Assembly: GCF_000145035.1 (NCBI RefSeq)
Contig: NC_014387.1
Coordinates: forward strand, 2,904,001 to 2,968,000
Length of the DNA stretch: 64,000 bases
DNA from: Butyrivibrio proteoclasticus B316
GTDB taxonomy: Bacteria > Bacillota > Clostridia > Lachnospirales > Lachnospiraceae
Direction: 5' to 3'
The position numbers were made by a program, and so were the translations under genes. The notes under the pieces are model-generated. The model made no database searches. It had not been told where the DNA came from and worked only from the letters and a program-made list of their open reading frames with translations. Below, in pieces: positions 7,039 to 16,050 of this stretch. Each line of letters begins with the position of its first letter. Position 1 is the stretch's first letter.

Positions 7039-9003
7039 CTATATATTTATTACTTCGGAAAACTCGTCAAAAAATCTGCCAAGAGCTAAAATTCTGACGA
7101 CATTCAGGGCATTTTTCTCATTAATATCCTCTTTCATCAAGGCCTCTACACCATCCCGATTCATAAAGCCATAAACGGCTTCATTTATCTTGCTTTGGCG
7201 CTTATCTTCGCCGAAACTACTTAGTCTTTTTACCTTATCAGCCGCCTGTCTTCCCTTATACTTGTACTGCAGCCTTTCACGGTCAGGAAGATAGTCATCA
7301 AGGTATTCCCTGACTAATCGACGCTCCAATCCATTGAAAACATACTGATCCGGAGAAAATGATGCGCATAACTCAAGAAGTCTCTTATCCTTGGTAGGAT
7401 CCCTAAAGAGAACTCCAAAGTACAGACTATACTTGGTATCATATAATCCCTGAGTCTGAAGAATATTTATATCCCCCAAGTTCCTATACATTTTCTTCGG
7501 GCTCAAAACACTTGTAAAGCCATAGAAATTGAAACGTTTTATTAGCACTTTATTGATTCTATATTTACTCAGCATAGCTGGTTTTATAAGCTCATCGTCT
7601 ATAATCTTTTTATACGCATTATTGATTCCGAGCTTAAAAGTAACTTCTGATACTATTTCATCTAACATTCCCTGAAAAAGTGCCTTCCTAGGAATGCCAC
7701 ATTTGCCGCCATATATTCCCAGCTGTTTCTTAGCTTCCAGTACATGGCCGGATAAGAACTTCTGGAAGAAGTATTCCCTTATTTCTCCCCTTGAAATAGT
7801 AAAATTGCCAAATTCTCCAGTAAGCAGCACCTTACATCCTTTTTGAGATGCTGTTTTTATAATGTATTTCATCCATACCTGATTAACAAACGCTTTTCCG
7901 GGTATTTCAAACATATGGACAAGTTCATCCATTTCAGTAAAGGGACTCATGCCGTAACAATCACAAAATTCCTGTTCTATATTCGGATATCCGGCAATTA
8001 TATTCTTTACACCACTACTCTCATCCGTTATTTCCCATTTAGAAGTACTTTTATCAAATCCCTTTATCGGAACAGATGTAAAACCATAAAGTTTTCTGCC
8101 TTTTTTTTGCAATGACTTTGCGGCAACAGTCGCAACAGATGATGAATCAAGTCCACTGCTGATTGTTGCAGCAACTTCACCATCTGTATCCATAGCATCC
8201 TCTACACATTTGAAAAAGACGTCTCGAAAAGCCTCTCTATATGCGCTGTCTTTGGGATTCTTTGGCCATACTCTATCCAATTTACGGGTTATTCCAGGGG
8301 TATAATATACTACAGAGCGGTATTTCCATTTGTCTTTTCCTGGTTCTGCCTTAACATAATTACCGCGAACAGAATGATATACATTTCTAAATGGAGTACG
8401 ATCCGGAAATACATACATATATGGCGTGAGTGAAGCTTCACAACCAACTATAAACTGCTCGTCTATTCCCTTATACTCCTGTGGCATAACATTCAAAATA
8501 GGTTTTGAAAGAGTTGAGAAAAATAGCTCATTACCGCAAATACTATAATCCACGCATCTACTACCTGTATGATCTGTAAAGAGATAAAAGCTATTATCTT
8601 TTTTGTCATAAACAGCTATGGCAAATAAGCCTATAATATGATCAGTAAATTCATGTCCCCACTTTTTCCATGCATAAAAAGAAAGCTCCCCATCAGGAGT
8701 CTCTTCATTTAAACCGCCAACTCCAGCAACAGTTAGTTCTTCGATAAGTTTTTTCCTGTCATTTAATACCACATCAGCAGTGAAAACTATCTGACTTTCG
8801 CTGTCATAAATAGGTAGCCTTTCATTATGAGACCGCTTATTAAAGCATTGTAGCCCACATGCAAAAAAACCGTTTTCAAATTGTTCAATACCTATGCGTT
8901 CTATAACACACTCGTCATAAGGTTTTTTCATAAGCTCACTGAGCTTAGTATAGTCCTCTGAAGTATTATTCTTAAGATTGATATATCCCCATATTGCTGA
9001 CAT
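7039..9003 (-). CDS. Asparagine-synthase-like lasso cyclase
   Basis: 654 residues in two domains: an N-terminal glutaminase-like fold (1 to about 210) and a synthetase domain with the PPi loop SSGLDSS at 282-288. Asn synthetase B needs Cys at position 2 to release ammonia from glutamine. Here residue 2 is Ser, so the amidotransferase half should be inactive, as in lasso cyclases. Those enzymes adenylate an Asp/Glu side chain and join it to the peptide's own N-terminus. ATG at 9003 with GGGAA upstream. Last gene of the eight-gene - strand operon, ending 28 nt from the precursor terminator. Role assigned from neighbours plus the missing Cys2. Confidence 0.85.
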   Translation of the reverse strand: MSAIWGYINLKNNTSEDYTKLSELMKKPYDECVIERIGIEQFENGFFACGLQCFNKRSHNERLPIYDSESQIVFTADVVLNDRKKLIEELTVAGVGGLNEETPDGELSFYAWKKWGHEFTDHIIGLFAIAVYDKKDNSFYLFTDHTGSRCVDYSICGNELFFSTLSKPILNVMPQEYKGIDEQFIVGCEASLTPYMYVFPDRTPFRNVYHSVRGNYVKAEPGKDKWKYRSVVYYTPGITRKLDRVWPKNPKDSAYREAFRDVFFKCVEDAMDTDGEVAATISSGLDSSSVATVAAKSLQKKGRKLYGFTSVPIKGFDKSTSKWEITDESSGVKNIIAGYPNIEQEFCDCYGMSPFTEMDELVHMFEIPGKAFVNQVWMKYIIKTASQKGCKVLLTGEFGNFTISRGEIREYFFQKFLSGHVLEAKKQLGIYGGKCGIPRKALFQGMLDEIVSEVTFKLGINNAYKKIIDDELIKPAMLSKYRINKVLIKRFNFYGFTSVLSPKKMYRNLGDINILQTQGLYDTKYSLYFGVLFRDPTKDKRLLELCASFSPDQYVFNGLERRLVREYLDDYLPDRERLQYKYKGRQAADKVKRLSSFGEDKRQSKINEAVYGFMNRDGVEALMKEDINEKNALNVVRILALGRFFDEFSEVINI

Positions 9004-9017
9004 CTGATCATTCCCGC

Positions 9018-9953
9018 CTATATATTTTCAAGTATTCGATCAACAACCTCTTTTTTCGTCTCAACGCCTCTTACTCTTGTCACATCAATAATATTAATCT
9101 GACCGGCCAGATAAACACATTTGAGCATTTCATCAGGTTCAAGGCCAATTCCGTATCCATAGAGCCATTCAAGAAAAAATCTTGAAGTAATAGCATTTAC
9201 CTTCTCTGCTCCATCGATAAATCTGAGCTTAACGCCATTTACATACTCCTCGTCATTGACAGCCCGTGGAATAATATGGAGGGATACCATAGCATCAACC
9301 TTTCGTTTTTCATTCACGAAAATATCACGTCTGTCCACCGAGAACTTGTCTCTGTCTTCGTCAATATATCTGAGTTTTTCAAGATCATATCCATTAGACT
9401 CAGCTGCATCCCTGCATAGCTTCTGTTCAGGGAAGCCTGGATATGAATAGACTAAACCATCTTTTCCAACATCAAGAACTGAAATGTCATCTGCAAGCAG
9501 CTTGCCACCTTCATCTATCAATGCCATTGAAGTCGTAGACTTACCGGTACCGCTGTCTCCACATACAAGTACTGTCTTATCCCCAATAGACACAGTACTT
9601 CCATGAAGCACTATTTTTTTTCTCTGTGTCATGGCAAGAGCAATACCGTTTCCCATCAAAAATGATCTTGCAATACCTACATCTGTATTTTCATTTTTTT
9701 CGCAGATCATTCTGGTCTTCTCATTTATTGTCTCAACCAGAAAATCTCCTGCCTGATTATGAAACCACACTCCATGTTCAGTAAAAAAATGAATATGCCC
9801 TTTTTCCAGAAGCGATCTGTACTTCTCTTTAAGTGTTTTTTCTTTAGAAATATCTATCGTTATATCAGCTTCGCCCTGCTTATTACATTCAAGAAGCTGC
9901 GGAAATTCTGTATTTGACTCTGCGATTAGTCCATATAAGCTATATCTGTACAT
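9018..9953 (-). CDS. HPr-kinase-like P-loop kinase (lasso tailoring kinase)
   Basis: 311 residues with a P-loop (GDSGTGKST, about 132-140), an HGS motif before it (118-120) and an acidic pair DD at 155-156, the arrangement of the HPr kinase/phosphorylase C-terminal domain. Homologues in paeninodin-type lasso clusters (PadeK family) phosphorylate a Ser of the precursor. By that precedent S44 of the 6768-6956 peptide is the most likely target. The HPr-recognition loop typical of true HprK was not apparent and no ptsH is nearby. It lies 14 nt upstream of the cyclase gene and 9 nt after the nucleotidyltransferase gene. Confidence 0.82.
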   Translation of the reverse strand: MYRYSLYGLIAESNTEFPQLLECNKQGEADITIDISKEKTLKEKYRSLLEKGHIHFFTEHGVWFHNQAGDFLVETINEKTRMICEKNENTDVGIARSFLMGNGIALAMTQRKKIVLHGSTVSIGDKTVLVCGDSGTGKSTTSMALIDEGGKLLADDISVLDVGKDGLVYSYPGFPEQKLCRDAAESNGYDLEKLRYIDEDRDKFSVDRRDIFVNEKRKVDAMVSLHIIPRAVNDEEYVNGVKLRFIDGAEKVNAITSRFFLEWLYGYGIGLEPDEMLKCVYLAGQINIIDVTRVRGVETKKEVVDRILENI

Positions 9954-9962
9954 GAAAATATC

Positions 9963-11156
9963 TTACCTTCTAAAATTAAGATTGAGTCTGTGATACATTT
10001 CTATCATCATAGCTGCATCTTTTTCTTCAGTATTTTCAAACAACTGCTTATGCTTTTTGGCCTCGTCGCTACAAGCAGCAGTACATCCTCTGACTACCCA
10101 TGCTATAGGTAACAAAAAAGCCTTGTTCTCAAGCCATTTATACTTCTCAACCATAAATTTATATGAAGGAAAGTAATAATGGAGTCTTGCGTGATTCCCT
10201 TTTGGTGTTTCTTTGGCAAGCTGGCCCCAAATTCCGTTCTCACTCTTGCCATAGATTCCGCTATCTAACATATAAGTAAAAAGATTCTCATAGAATTCCG
10301 AACACTCAGTATTATCTAGCCAAATAAAGGCCAGCTCTCTCATGTTTATTTCAAAGTCTCTTATTCCACACTTGATAAGCTCTTTGTCCAGATATGCCCG
10401 ATTCATACTACCAGCATACTTATTCCAGAAAATATAGATATCCATAAGATTTCTGATTCCACATCCGGTCTCAAAGAAATGCTTACTCATATGTGCGATC
10501 ATATATACATAAAAGTCCTCATGAGAAAACTCGTACGTATACTTCTTTCCATCAGCAAGTTTCGCCCTAAAGTCTTTGAAATAAACGTGCTGATTATGAT
10601 CCACCTTTTCATCAAAGAGGCACCAATGAATCTCAACATGAAGGTTCCCGCCTTTACTAAAGATCATATGGTGCTTGATAAGGCCATGGTTTGTATATCC
10701 CATTGCCTCCATAACTTTAGCAGCTTTATCAAGAGACTCATCATAGACAACCAGATCAATATCGCTCATCTCACGCATTTCCGGAGAGGGATAATCATTT
10801 TTAATAATTGCTCCCTTTAATAGCTGATGCCTGATTCCTTCTCTTTCAAAGGCTTCTGTAATTTCTCTGCTGCCAACTGTCTGCATCAAAGTCATAAACG
10901 TACTGACTTTTAAGTCATTTCGCATAATTTCAGCATGCTTCTCATCAATATCAAGTTTAATTAATGAACTGGCAATTGGATAATAGATATGTCCTTTCGC
11001 TGCGTAATTTATCAATTCCCCGATATCTATGCCATCCGGAATATCATCCGGTTTTCTTTTTTCAAAACAGGCCTTTACAAGCTCGCTGTAATATATTCTG
11101 ATGTTGGCCTTACTAGCATCCATTTTCTGTTTTCCCCTAATACTTTTTTTCATCAT
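9963..11156 (-). CDS. Lasso-cluster nucleotidyltransferase (NTP_transf_5 type)
   Basis: 397 residues. The motif MSDIDLVVYDE gives the two metal-binding Asp of the polymerase-beta nucleotidyltransferase fold, preceded by LLKGA; a third acidic residue is in VEIHWCLFDE. This family (PF14907-like) recurs in lasso and HPrK-containing clusters, including paeninodin, where its reaction is not settled; transfer of a nucleotide to the kinase product has been considered. The ATG at 11156 overlaps the TGA of the upstream glycosyltransferase gene, with AAGGTGA just before it, so translation is coupled. A start at residue 13 (with AGGGG upstream) is possible. Confidence 0.75.
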   Translation of the reverse strand: MMKKSIRGKQKMDASKANIRIYYSELVKACFEKRKPDDIPDGIDIGELINYAAKGHIYYPIASSLIKLDIDEKHAEIMRNDLKVSTFMTLMQTVGSREITEAFEREGIRHQLLKGAIIKNDYPSPEMREMSDIDLVVYDESLDKAAKVMEAMGYTNHGLIKHHMIFSKGGNLHVEIHWCLFDEKVDHNQHVYFKDFRAKLADGKKYTYEFSHEDFYVYMIAHMSKHFFETGCGIRNLMDIYIFWNKYAGSMNRAYLDKELIKCGIRDFEINMRELAFIWLDNTECSEFYENLFTYMLDSGIYGKSENGIWGQLAKETPKGNHARLHYYFPSYKFMVEKYKWLENKAFLLPIAWVVRGCTAACSDEAKKHKQLFENTEEKDAAMMIEMYHRLNLNFRR

Positions 11157-12160
11157 CCAATCATCACCTTGGACAGGACATATGCATAAGGCGCACAATT
11201 CCATCTGGCGACTGATTTGATATACAGTCCAATCTTCCCTCTGAAATACTTGTTTTTATGATAATCCGGAAAAAATTTATTCACATAATCAAATGTTTTG
11301 TTAAATAACTCTTTTCTCAAATATCTGTTTGGGACTCTGCCTATTCTGCTAAAATTACTGCAAAAGGCTATCTTAACGCAGAAATACTCAAGTTCATCCT
11401 TGTATTTACTATAAATACCCTTTCTGTGATAAAAATCTGTTATGTCATAAAGTACCTTGAAAATGTCGCCGACTTTAGCTCCCAGATTCCTTGTCATAGT
11501 AGAACTCTGTCTGACACTGTAATATACAAGTTTCTCATCAAGATAAGCATGTTTTTTTATAAAAGGAAGTGCTTTTAGATAAAATGATGTATCCTCATAG
11601 ATCATCCCTTCTGGGAAAAAAACATCATTATCTATCAAAATGCTCTTTTTATATAACTTATTCCACGGTGAAACCTGCGGATTCAAAAACAATTCTCTCA
11701 CATCTTCATGCGCAGATATCGTTCCCCTGGTACCAATCTCTTTGTATGTCGGAAAAGAGCCATCTTCTGAAGCTATTTCAAACATGCTATGATAATGGCA
11801 CTCTACAAGATCTGCCCCATCAGACCTTGCCAGATTCAATAATTTCTCATACATTGTGACATCAACGTAATCGTCAGAATCTGCAAATCCTATATACTCC
11901 CCCCTTGCCTTTTGGATTCCCATATTCCTGGCAGTAGCCTGTCCGCCATTTGTCTTATGGAACACTCTTATAAGCTCAGGGTATTTTTCCTCATACTCCT
12001 GCAATATATCAGGTGAACTGTCTGTAGATCCGTCATCGACCACAACAATCTCCAATTCCGAATGAGGAATTGTCTGTCCGACAAGGGCATCAAGACATCG
12101 CTTTAAATATTTCTCGGTATTATAAACCGGTACAACTACACTTACCATATTCCCCGCCAT
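11153..12160 (-). CDS. Family 2 glycosyltransferase
   Basis: 335 residues. The N-terminal GT-A domain has SVVVPVYNTEKYL, VVDDGSTD and the DxD-type ADSDDYV that binds the nucleotide-sugar metal. A hydrophilic C-terminal half follows, with no membrane span. Start choice is weak: the ATG at 12160 is used, but the ATG at 12148 has GGGG close upstream and both keep the whole domain. It sits between the PqqD gene (36 nt) and the nucleotidyltransferase gene (4-nt overlap). Its acceptor is unknown: a lipid-linked sugar begun by the phosphosugar transferase of the same operon, or possibly the peptide. Confidence 0.85.
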   Translation of the reverse strand: MAGNMVSVVVPVYNTEKYLKRCLDALVGQTIPHSELEIVVVDDGSTDSSPDILQEYEEKYPELIRVFHKTNGGQATARNMGIQKARGEYIGFADSDDYVDVTMYEKLLNLARSDGADLVECHYHSMFEIASEDGSFPTYKEIGTRGTISAHEDVRELFLNPQVSPWNKLYKKSILIDNDVFFPEGMIYEDTSFYLKALPFIKKHAYLDEKLVYYSVRQSSTMTRNLGAKVGDIFKVLYDITDFYHRKGIYSKYKDELEYFCVKIAFCSNFSRIGRVPNRYLRKELFNKTFDYVNKFFPDYHKNKYFRGKIGLYIKSVARWNCAPYAYVLSKVMIG

Positions 12161-12196
12161 CACTTTATTCAAAGACTATAAGCAAGATTCCTCTGC

Positions 12197-12460
12197 TCAA
12201 ATAAAGTCAAGCTCTTTAAGTTTGCCCAGAAATTCCTGTACTGATGCTGTACATTCTTCCCTTGAAACATCATACTCACCAAGAAGTCTGTTGATAATAT
12301 CCTCTACAGTAATTTCCTCCTGAATAAGATCCCATATATCATTTCCGGCTCCTTTTATCATAAAATATTTGCCGGATTCAAAATCTATCATTACCTTCTC
12401 CCCTGACAGATCTGTTACATTGAGCTGTTTTTTCAGCTTGACTGACTCCTTCATATCCAT
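12197..12460 (-). CDS. PqqD family protein (lasso B1, leader recognition element)
   Basis: 87 residues with the PqqD/RRE fold signature: beta strands LSGEKVMIDFESGKYFMI, then GNDIWDLI and a C-terminal helix-turn-helix with VQEFLGKLKELDFI. In lasso systems this small protein grips the precursor leader and presents it to the B2 protease and cyclase. ATG at 12460 with GGAGGAA upstream. The B1 gene is separated from the B2 gene (6191-6643) by more than 5 kb and lies between sugar genes, an unusual layout. Confidence 0.9.
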   Translation of the reverse strand: MDMKESVKLKKQLNVTDLSGEKVMIDFESGKYFMIKGAGNDIWDLIQEEITVEDIINRLLGEYDVSREECTASVQEFLGKLKELDFI

Positions 12461-12480
12461 TTTTTACATTCCTCCCTAAA

Positions 12481-13884
12481 TTAATATGCCCCTTTTCTCG
12501 TAAGCAGTACCCCAACTGTCTTGATGAGAATTGCAATATCCGCACTTAAGGACCAGTTGTCTATATACCTTAAATCCAGTTCTACAACCTCATCAAAATC
12601 CGTTATACTATTTCTGCCACTTATCTGCCACAATCCGGTTACTCCAGGCTTAATACTGATCCTTCTCCACTGCCCACGCTCATACTTTGATACTTCATCA
12701 ACTGTAGGAGGTCTTGTCCCCACAAGACTCATGTCTCCCTTGATAACGTTAAATAGCTGTGGAAGCTCATCAATACTTGTCTTCCTGATAAATTTACCCA
12801 CTTTTGTGACACGGGGATCATCCTTGATCTTAAACATGAAGCCGTCCATTTCATTTTTCTGGAGCAGCTCCTCTTTTCTAGCCTCTGCATCCACACACAT
12901 ACTACGGAACTTGTACATATTGAAGGTGCGACCGTTCTGCCCTACTCTCTTCTGTTTAAAAATAACAGGTCCTTCTGAGTCAAACTTTATTGCAATAGCA
13001 GTTACAAGCATGACAGGTGACAGAACAACCGTCGCAAATACACTTAACATAATATCCAGAATTCTCTTAATTGCCTGTTCATAACTGTTAAGAGCTATAG
13101 TGTGATATGTAATAAGTGGAAATGTTCCGACAGAACTTACATAGCTGTTAGATCTAAGCATTCTATGAGAATAAGAGACATCCAGAACAACTCTGACTGT
13201 TACTCCCATCTCAAGACATATATCTATGTATTTCTGTATCTGAGCTATATTATCATCGCTATGCTGGATAAAATAGACCTGATCAATCTCCTTGTTTCTG
13301 ATAATCTGCTCCAGATCTTCTATTTTCCCCAATGTGTTAAACACCTTTTTTTCAGGCATTTCACCGTCTAGGATATAACCAACTTCTTCAACCTTCATGC
13401 TGGTCTTATTAAGAAAATAATTAAACTTCTCATATTCCTCAAACATACCAACAAAAGCTGCTCTCGGAGCCTGAATGTTTGTAAACATCATCTGCAATAA
13501 TCTGCTGAGAACCATATTTATGCATATAGCAACATAAGTCCAGGCAATATAATACAAATGAAATCTCCTGATATTATAATGCGGATTGTATACATACATG
13601 AGAACCATGGTTATACCTGCTGCCAGTATCCAGGACTTGGTAATAATCTTCCAAAATCTGTCCAGATAGAAAAATAGTGTGACGTTGTATATTCTTGCTT
13701 CCTTATTAGCCAAAATGTAAATCACTATAAAAGCAACAACAAGCGCAAGACATTTGAGATTGGAAGATGGTAAAATAACATTCTCAAACGCCTTGCGCTC
13801 AATTAAATATACTAATAAAAGGACTAAAATGTCCTCGATCATCTGTATAGTATTTGTATTGGCTCCTTTATTACTACGATTCAT
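12481..13884 (-). CDS. Polyprenyl sugar-phosphate transferase (WbaP/EpsL-like)
   Basis: 467 residues. The first 140 or so include several membrane helices; a CoA-binding-like central domain follows (VGMFEEYEKF, YILDGEMPEK). The C-terminal phosphosugar transferase domain has KRILDIMLSV, FKQKRVGQNG, MYKFRSM, a DELPQ loop, GTRPP and KPGVTGLWQISGR. It should move a sugar-1-phosphate from UDP or GDP to undecaprenyl phosphate, the first step of exopolysaccharide or glycan assembly. It lies 20 nt upstream of the PqqD gene and 16 nt after the PssE-like gene, so it is co-transcribed with the lasso genes. Confidence 0.93.
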   Translation of the reverse strand: MNRSNKGANTNTIQMIEDILVLLLVYLIERKAFENVILPSSNLKCLALVVAFIVIYILANKEARIYNVTLFFYLDRFWKIITKSWILAAGITMVLMYVYNPHYNIRRFHLYYIAWTYVAICINMVLSRLLQMMFTNIQAPRAAFVGMFEEYEKFNYFLNKTSMKVEEVGYILDGEMPEKKVFNTLGKIEDLEQIIRNKEIDQVYFIQHSDDNIAQIQKYIDICLEMGVTVRVVLDVSYSHRMLRSNSYVSSVGTFPLITYHTIALNSYEQAIKRILDIMLSVFATVVLSPVMLVTAIAIKFDSEGPVIFKQKRVGQNGRTFNMYKFRSMCVDAEARKEELLQKNEMDGFMFKIKDDPRVTKVGKFIRKTSIDELPQLFNVIKGDMSLVGTRPPTVDEVSKYERGQWRRISIKPGVTGLWQISGRNSITDFDEVVELDLRYIDNWSLSADIAILIKTVGVLLTRKGAY

Positions 13885-13900
13885 TTATCTGTCCTAATTC

Positions 13901-14377
13901 TCAGTCAAAAATATTGATAAATCGCATGATAGTCTCCTCAATGTTGCCGCCCTTAAGTTCGTATGGTTTAAAATCAAACGTCCTTGCCTTATCAATATAA
14001 TCCTTTAATTCTGTTACTTCTTCACATTTTAAAACGCATCCCTTTGATGAGAATGCTTCTGCTATCTGACACTGGTGATCATCTACATGTTCCAGATATT
14101 TATTCTTACGTGGTACTACGATTATTGGTTTCTTGGAATTGATGCCTGATATGATGGTACCCACCCCCGCGTGGGTGATAAGCACGCTGCACTCAGCTAT
14201 TTTCTTGTTATAATCCGCCACATCCATAAAATCTGTATATTGGCAATTCTTGGGGACATAATCCGACCACCCCTTTTGCACAAATATCCCCTCAGATATT
14301 TGCGTGGCCAATTCATCCGCAGCCTTTACCAGCCTATTCATCTGAAATTTCTGTGTCCCCAAAGTGACAAAAATCAA
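13901..14377 (-). CDS. Alg13/PssE-like glycosyltransferase subunit
   Basis: 158 residues starting MIFVTLGTQKFQMNR with the donor-binding end THAGVGTIISGI...KPIIVVPRK...HQ, typical of the Alg13-like C-terminal GT-B half (PssE, Cps14G, EpsF). These act as heterodimers with an Alg14-like membrane partner, encoded just upstream with a 4-nt overlap. Together they usually add the second sugar to an undecaprenyl-diphospho-sugar, which fits the next gene, the initiating transferase. Confidence 0.9.
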   Translation of the reverse strand: MIFVTLGTQKFQMNRLVKAADELATQISEGIFVQKGWSDYVPKNCQYTDFMDVADYNKKIAECSVLITHAGVGTIISGINSKKPIIVVPRKNKYLEHVDDHQCQIAEAFSSKGCVLKCEEVTELKDYIDKARTFDFKPYELKGGNIEETIMRFINIFD

Positions 14378-14847
14378 AATATTCCGCCTCCAAGCATCGA
14401 TTTCGGATATTTCTCAAGCATATCTTCCCATTGCACCATAAAAAGATCTGACATGTTGTAAACAAGTTTTCCTGTAAGAGATGGCTCGTTGACTCTTGCA
14501 AAAGACTCAACGTAAACAACCTTAATTCCAAGAAGCTTACCGACAACGCAAAACGGATATGCTACCAAAGCACCTGTAGTTATTATAAAATCAGGCCTCT
14601 CTTTGAGAAGAATGCGTAAGGTTCTATAAAACAACCAAATAAATTTAGGCAAAAAATTAAGTTGCCTTCTATTCATCATTGGCACAATATATCTCTTGTC
14701 ACAGAAATTCTTGATTTCAAAATCACTTTTCTCTGTAACCAGAAAACAGTCATATGCCTTCTCTATTCCCTTGAGTCTGGATATCTCTTCCAGGTGACCA
14801 CCTGAAGATGCGACAAAACAAATCTTTTTAACCCCCTCTTTATTCAT
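14374..14847 (-). CDS. Alg14/PssD-like glycosyltransferase subunit
   Basis: 157 residues with ICFVASSGGHLEEISRLKG, the glycine/His loop of Alg14-like N-terminal GT-B halves, and a hydrophobic surface segment (FIWLFYRTLRILL) for membrane attachment. It recruits the PssE-like partner to the membrane. ATG at 14847 with GGAGG 5 nt upstream; an in-frame codon four residues earlier lacks a site. First gene of the operon that runs leftward to the cyclase gene. Confidence 0.88.
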   Translation of the reverse strand: MNKEGVKKICFVASSGGHLEEISRLKGIEKAYDCFLVTEKSDFEIKNFCDKRYIVPMMNRRQLNFLPKFIWLFYRTLRILLKERPDFIITTGALVAYPFCVVGKLLGIKVVYVESFARVNEPSLTGKLVYNMSDLFMVQWEDMLEKYPKSMLGGGIF

Positions 14848-15126
14848 ACAAACCTCCACTTACAAATACACGGGTTCCCCCAGTTAACAGCGTATATTCG
14901 TCCCCTTAAATGCAGACAAGTATAAAATATATCTTTTCACTAAATACTTTAAACTGTACTCAATCATAAAATCTATCATATTTGTTAGATTTTTTGAATA
15001 GGGATTTAATATAAATAATATTATTTTTATAATTTTTATTTATTTTTTTACTAATATCGTTGAATTTGATATGTAAAGGCCTTAAAATTAACTAACTTTA
15101 CAACAATTGCAAAGGAGTACAGAATT
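14848..15126. other. AT-rich divergent spacer between the lasso operon and dapF
   Basis: 279 nt without a gene. The right end holds the dapF promoter and ribosome site (AAAGGAG at 15111-15117). The left part must carry the promoter of the leftward eight-gene operon: a TATACT-like element is present on the - strand near 14920, but no convincing -35 was found, which would fit an activator-dependent promoter. A long A/T tract spans about 14995-15055. Confidence 0.6.
15060..15088 (+). promoter_or_regulatory. Promoter of dapF
   Basis: TTGAAT (15060-15065), 17-nt spacer, TAAAAT (15083-15088), about 40 nt before the dapF start. Confidence 0.65.
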
Positions 15127-16050
15127 ATGTTTTTTACTAAAATGCATGGCTGTGGAAATGATTATGTCTACGTTGACGGTTCAAAAGAAATTATTGAGCA
15201 GTCTAAGAAATCTGAGATTGCCAGAATAGTTTCTGACAGACACTTTGGAATTGGTTCAGACGGACTTATATTTATAAATCCTGTGGATGATGATTCTATT
15301 GATTTTGAAATGGAAATGTATAATGCCGACGGCTCTCGCTCAGAAATGTGCGGAAACGGAATCAGATGCGTTGCAAAATATGTATACGACAACAGACTGA
15401 CAGACAAGACTGATTTAGTCATAGTTAGCGCCGGCAAAAAGAAATACATAAATCTGGAAATCGGAACAGATAATCTTGTATTTTCAGTAAAAGTTGATAT
15501 GGGAGCTCCGATACTGGCAGCTTCAGAAGTTCCTGTAGCAGTTAAATCTGATATATCCACAGATAGAAGCTCTTTGCCTTCTGCTACTCGTGAATTATTA
15601 AGCTCCATGCCGGATATTGTAATTGATACTCCTGTTATCATAGATGGAAAAGAGTGGAAGATCACCTGTGTTTCCATGGGGAACCCACACGCAGTTGTTT
15701 TTCTTCCCGAAGATGTAAACCTTGATTCATTTGAAATAGAAAAGATTGGTCCAAGGTTTGAGAATAACTCTATTTTCCCTAACCGCACCAATACAGAATT
15801 TGTCAAAGTTGATGACAGAGGCAACGTACATATGCGTGTATGGGAACGCGGAACAGGCGAGACTCTTGCCTGTGGCACCGGATGCTGCGCCACAACTGTT
15901 GCCTGTGTTTTAAACGGGCTGACAGACAATAGAGTAGCTGTTCATGTCCTAGGCGGAATCGTAACCTGCACATGGGACGGAAATGCAGAATCCTCAGTGA
16001 TCATGGAAGGCCCTGCAACTACCGTTTTTACCGGTGAAATAGATCTTTAA
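15127..16050 (+). CDS. dapF: Diaminopimelate epimerase
   Basis: Converts LL- to meso-diaminopimelate for lysine and peptidoglycan synthesis in the cytoplasm. 307 residues. Both catalytic Cys are present: C75 in EMCGNGIRC and the second in LACGTGCCATT. The opening KMHGCGNDY and the substrate loop NADGSRSEM are intact. ATG with a strong AAAGGAG upstream. It is monocistronic on the + strand; its last codons overlap by 4 nt the end of the convergent methyltransferase gene. Confidence 0.97.
   Translation: MFFTKMHGCGNDYVYVDGSKEIIEQSKKSEIARIVSDRHFGIGSDGLIFINPVDDDSIDFEMEMYNADGSRSEMCGNGIRCVAKYVYDNRLTDKTDLVIVSAGKKKYINLEIGTDNLVFSVKVDMGAPILAASEVPVAVKSDISTDRSSLPSATRELLSSMPDIVIDTPVIIDGKEWKITCVSMGNPHAVVFLPEDVNLDSFEIEKIGPRFENNSIFPNRTNTEFVKVDDRGNVHMRVWERGTGETLACGTGCCATTVACVLNGLTDNRVAVHVLGGIVTCTWDGNAESSVIMEGPATTVFTGEIDL

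Noticed and set aside
12481..14847. Reading the three sugar genes as a separate exopolysaccharide operon
   Set aside because: No terminator or promoter is visible between them and the PqqD gene; the gaps are 16 to 20 nt, so they are treated as one unit with the lasso genes.
15168..15929. Long antisense frame (253 codons) in dapF
   Set aside because: It lies entirely opposite dapF, whose catalytic motifs are intact, and has no ribosome site or recognisable domain.
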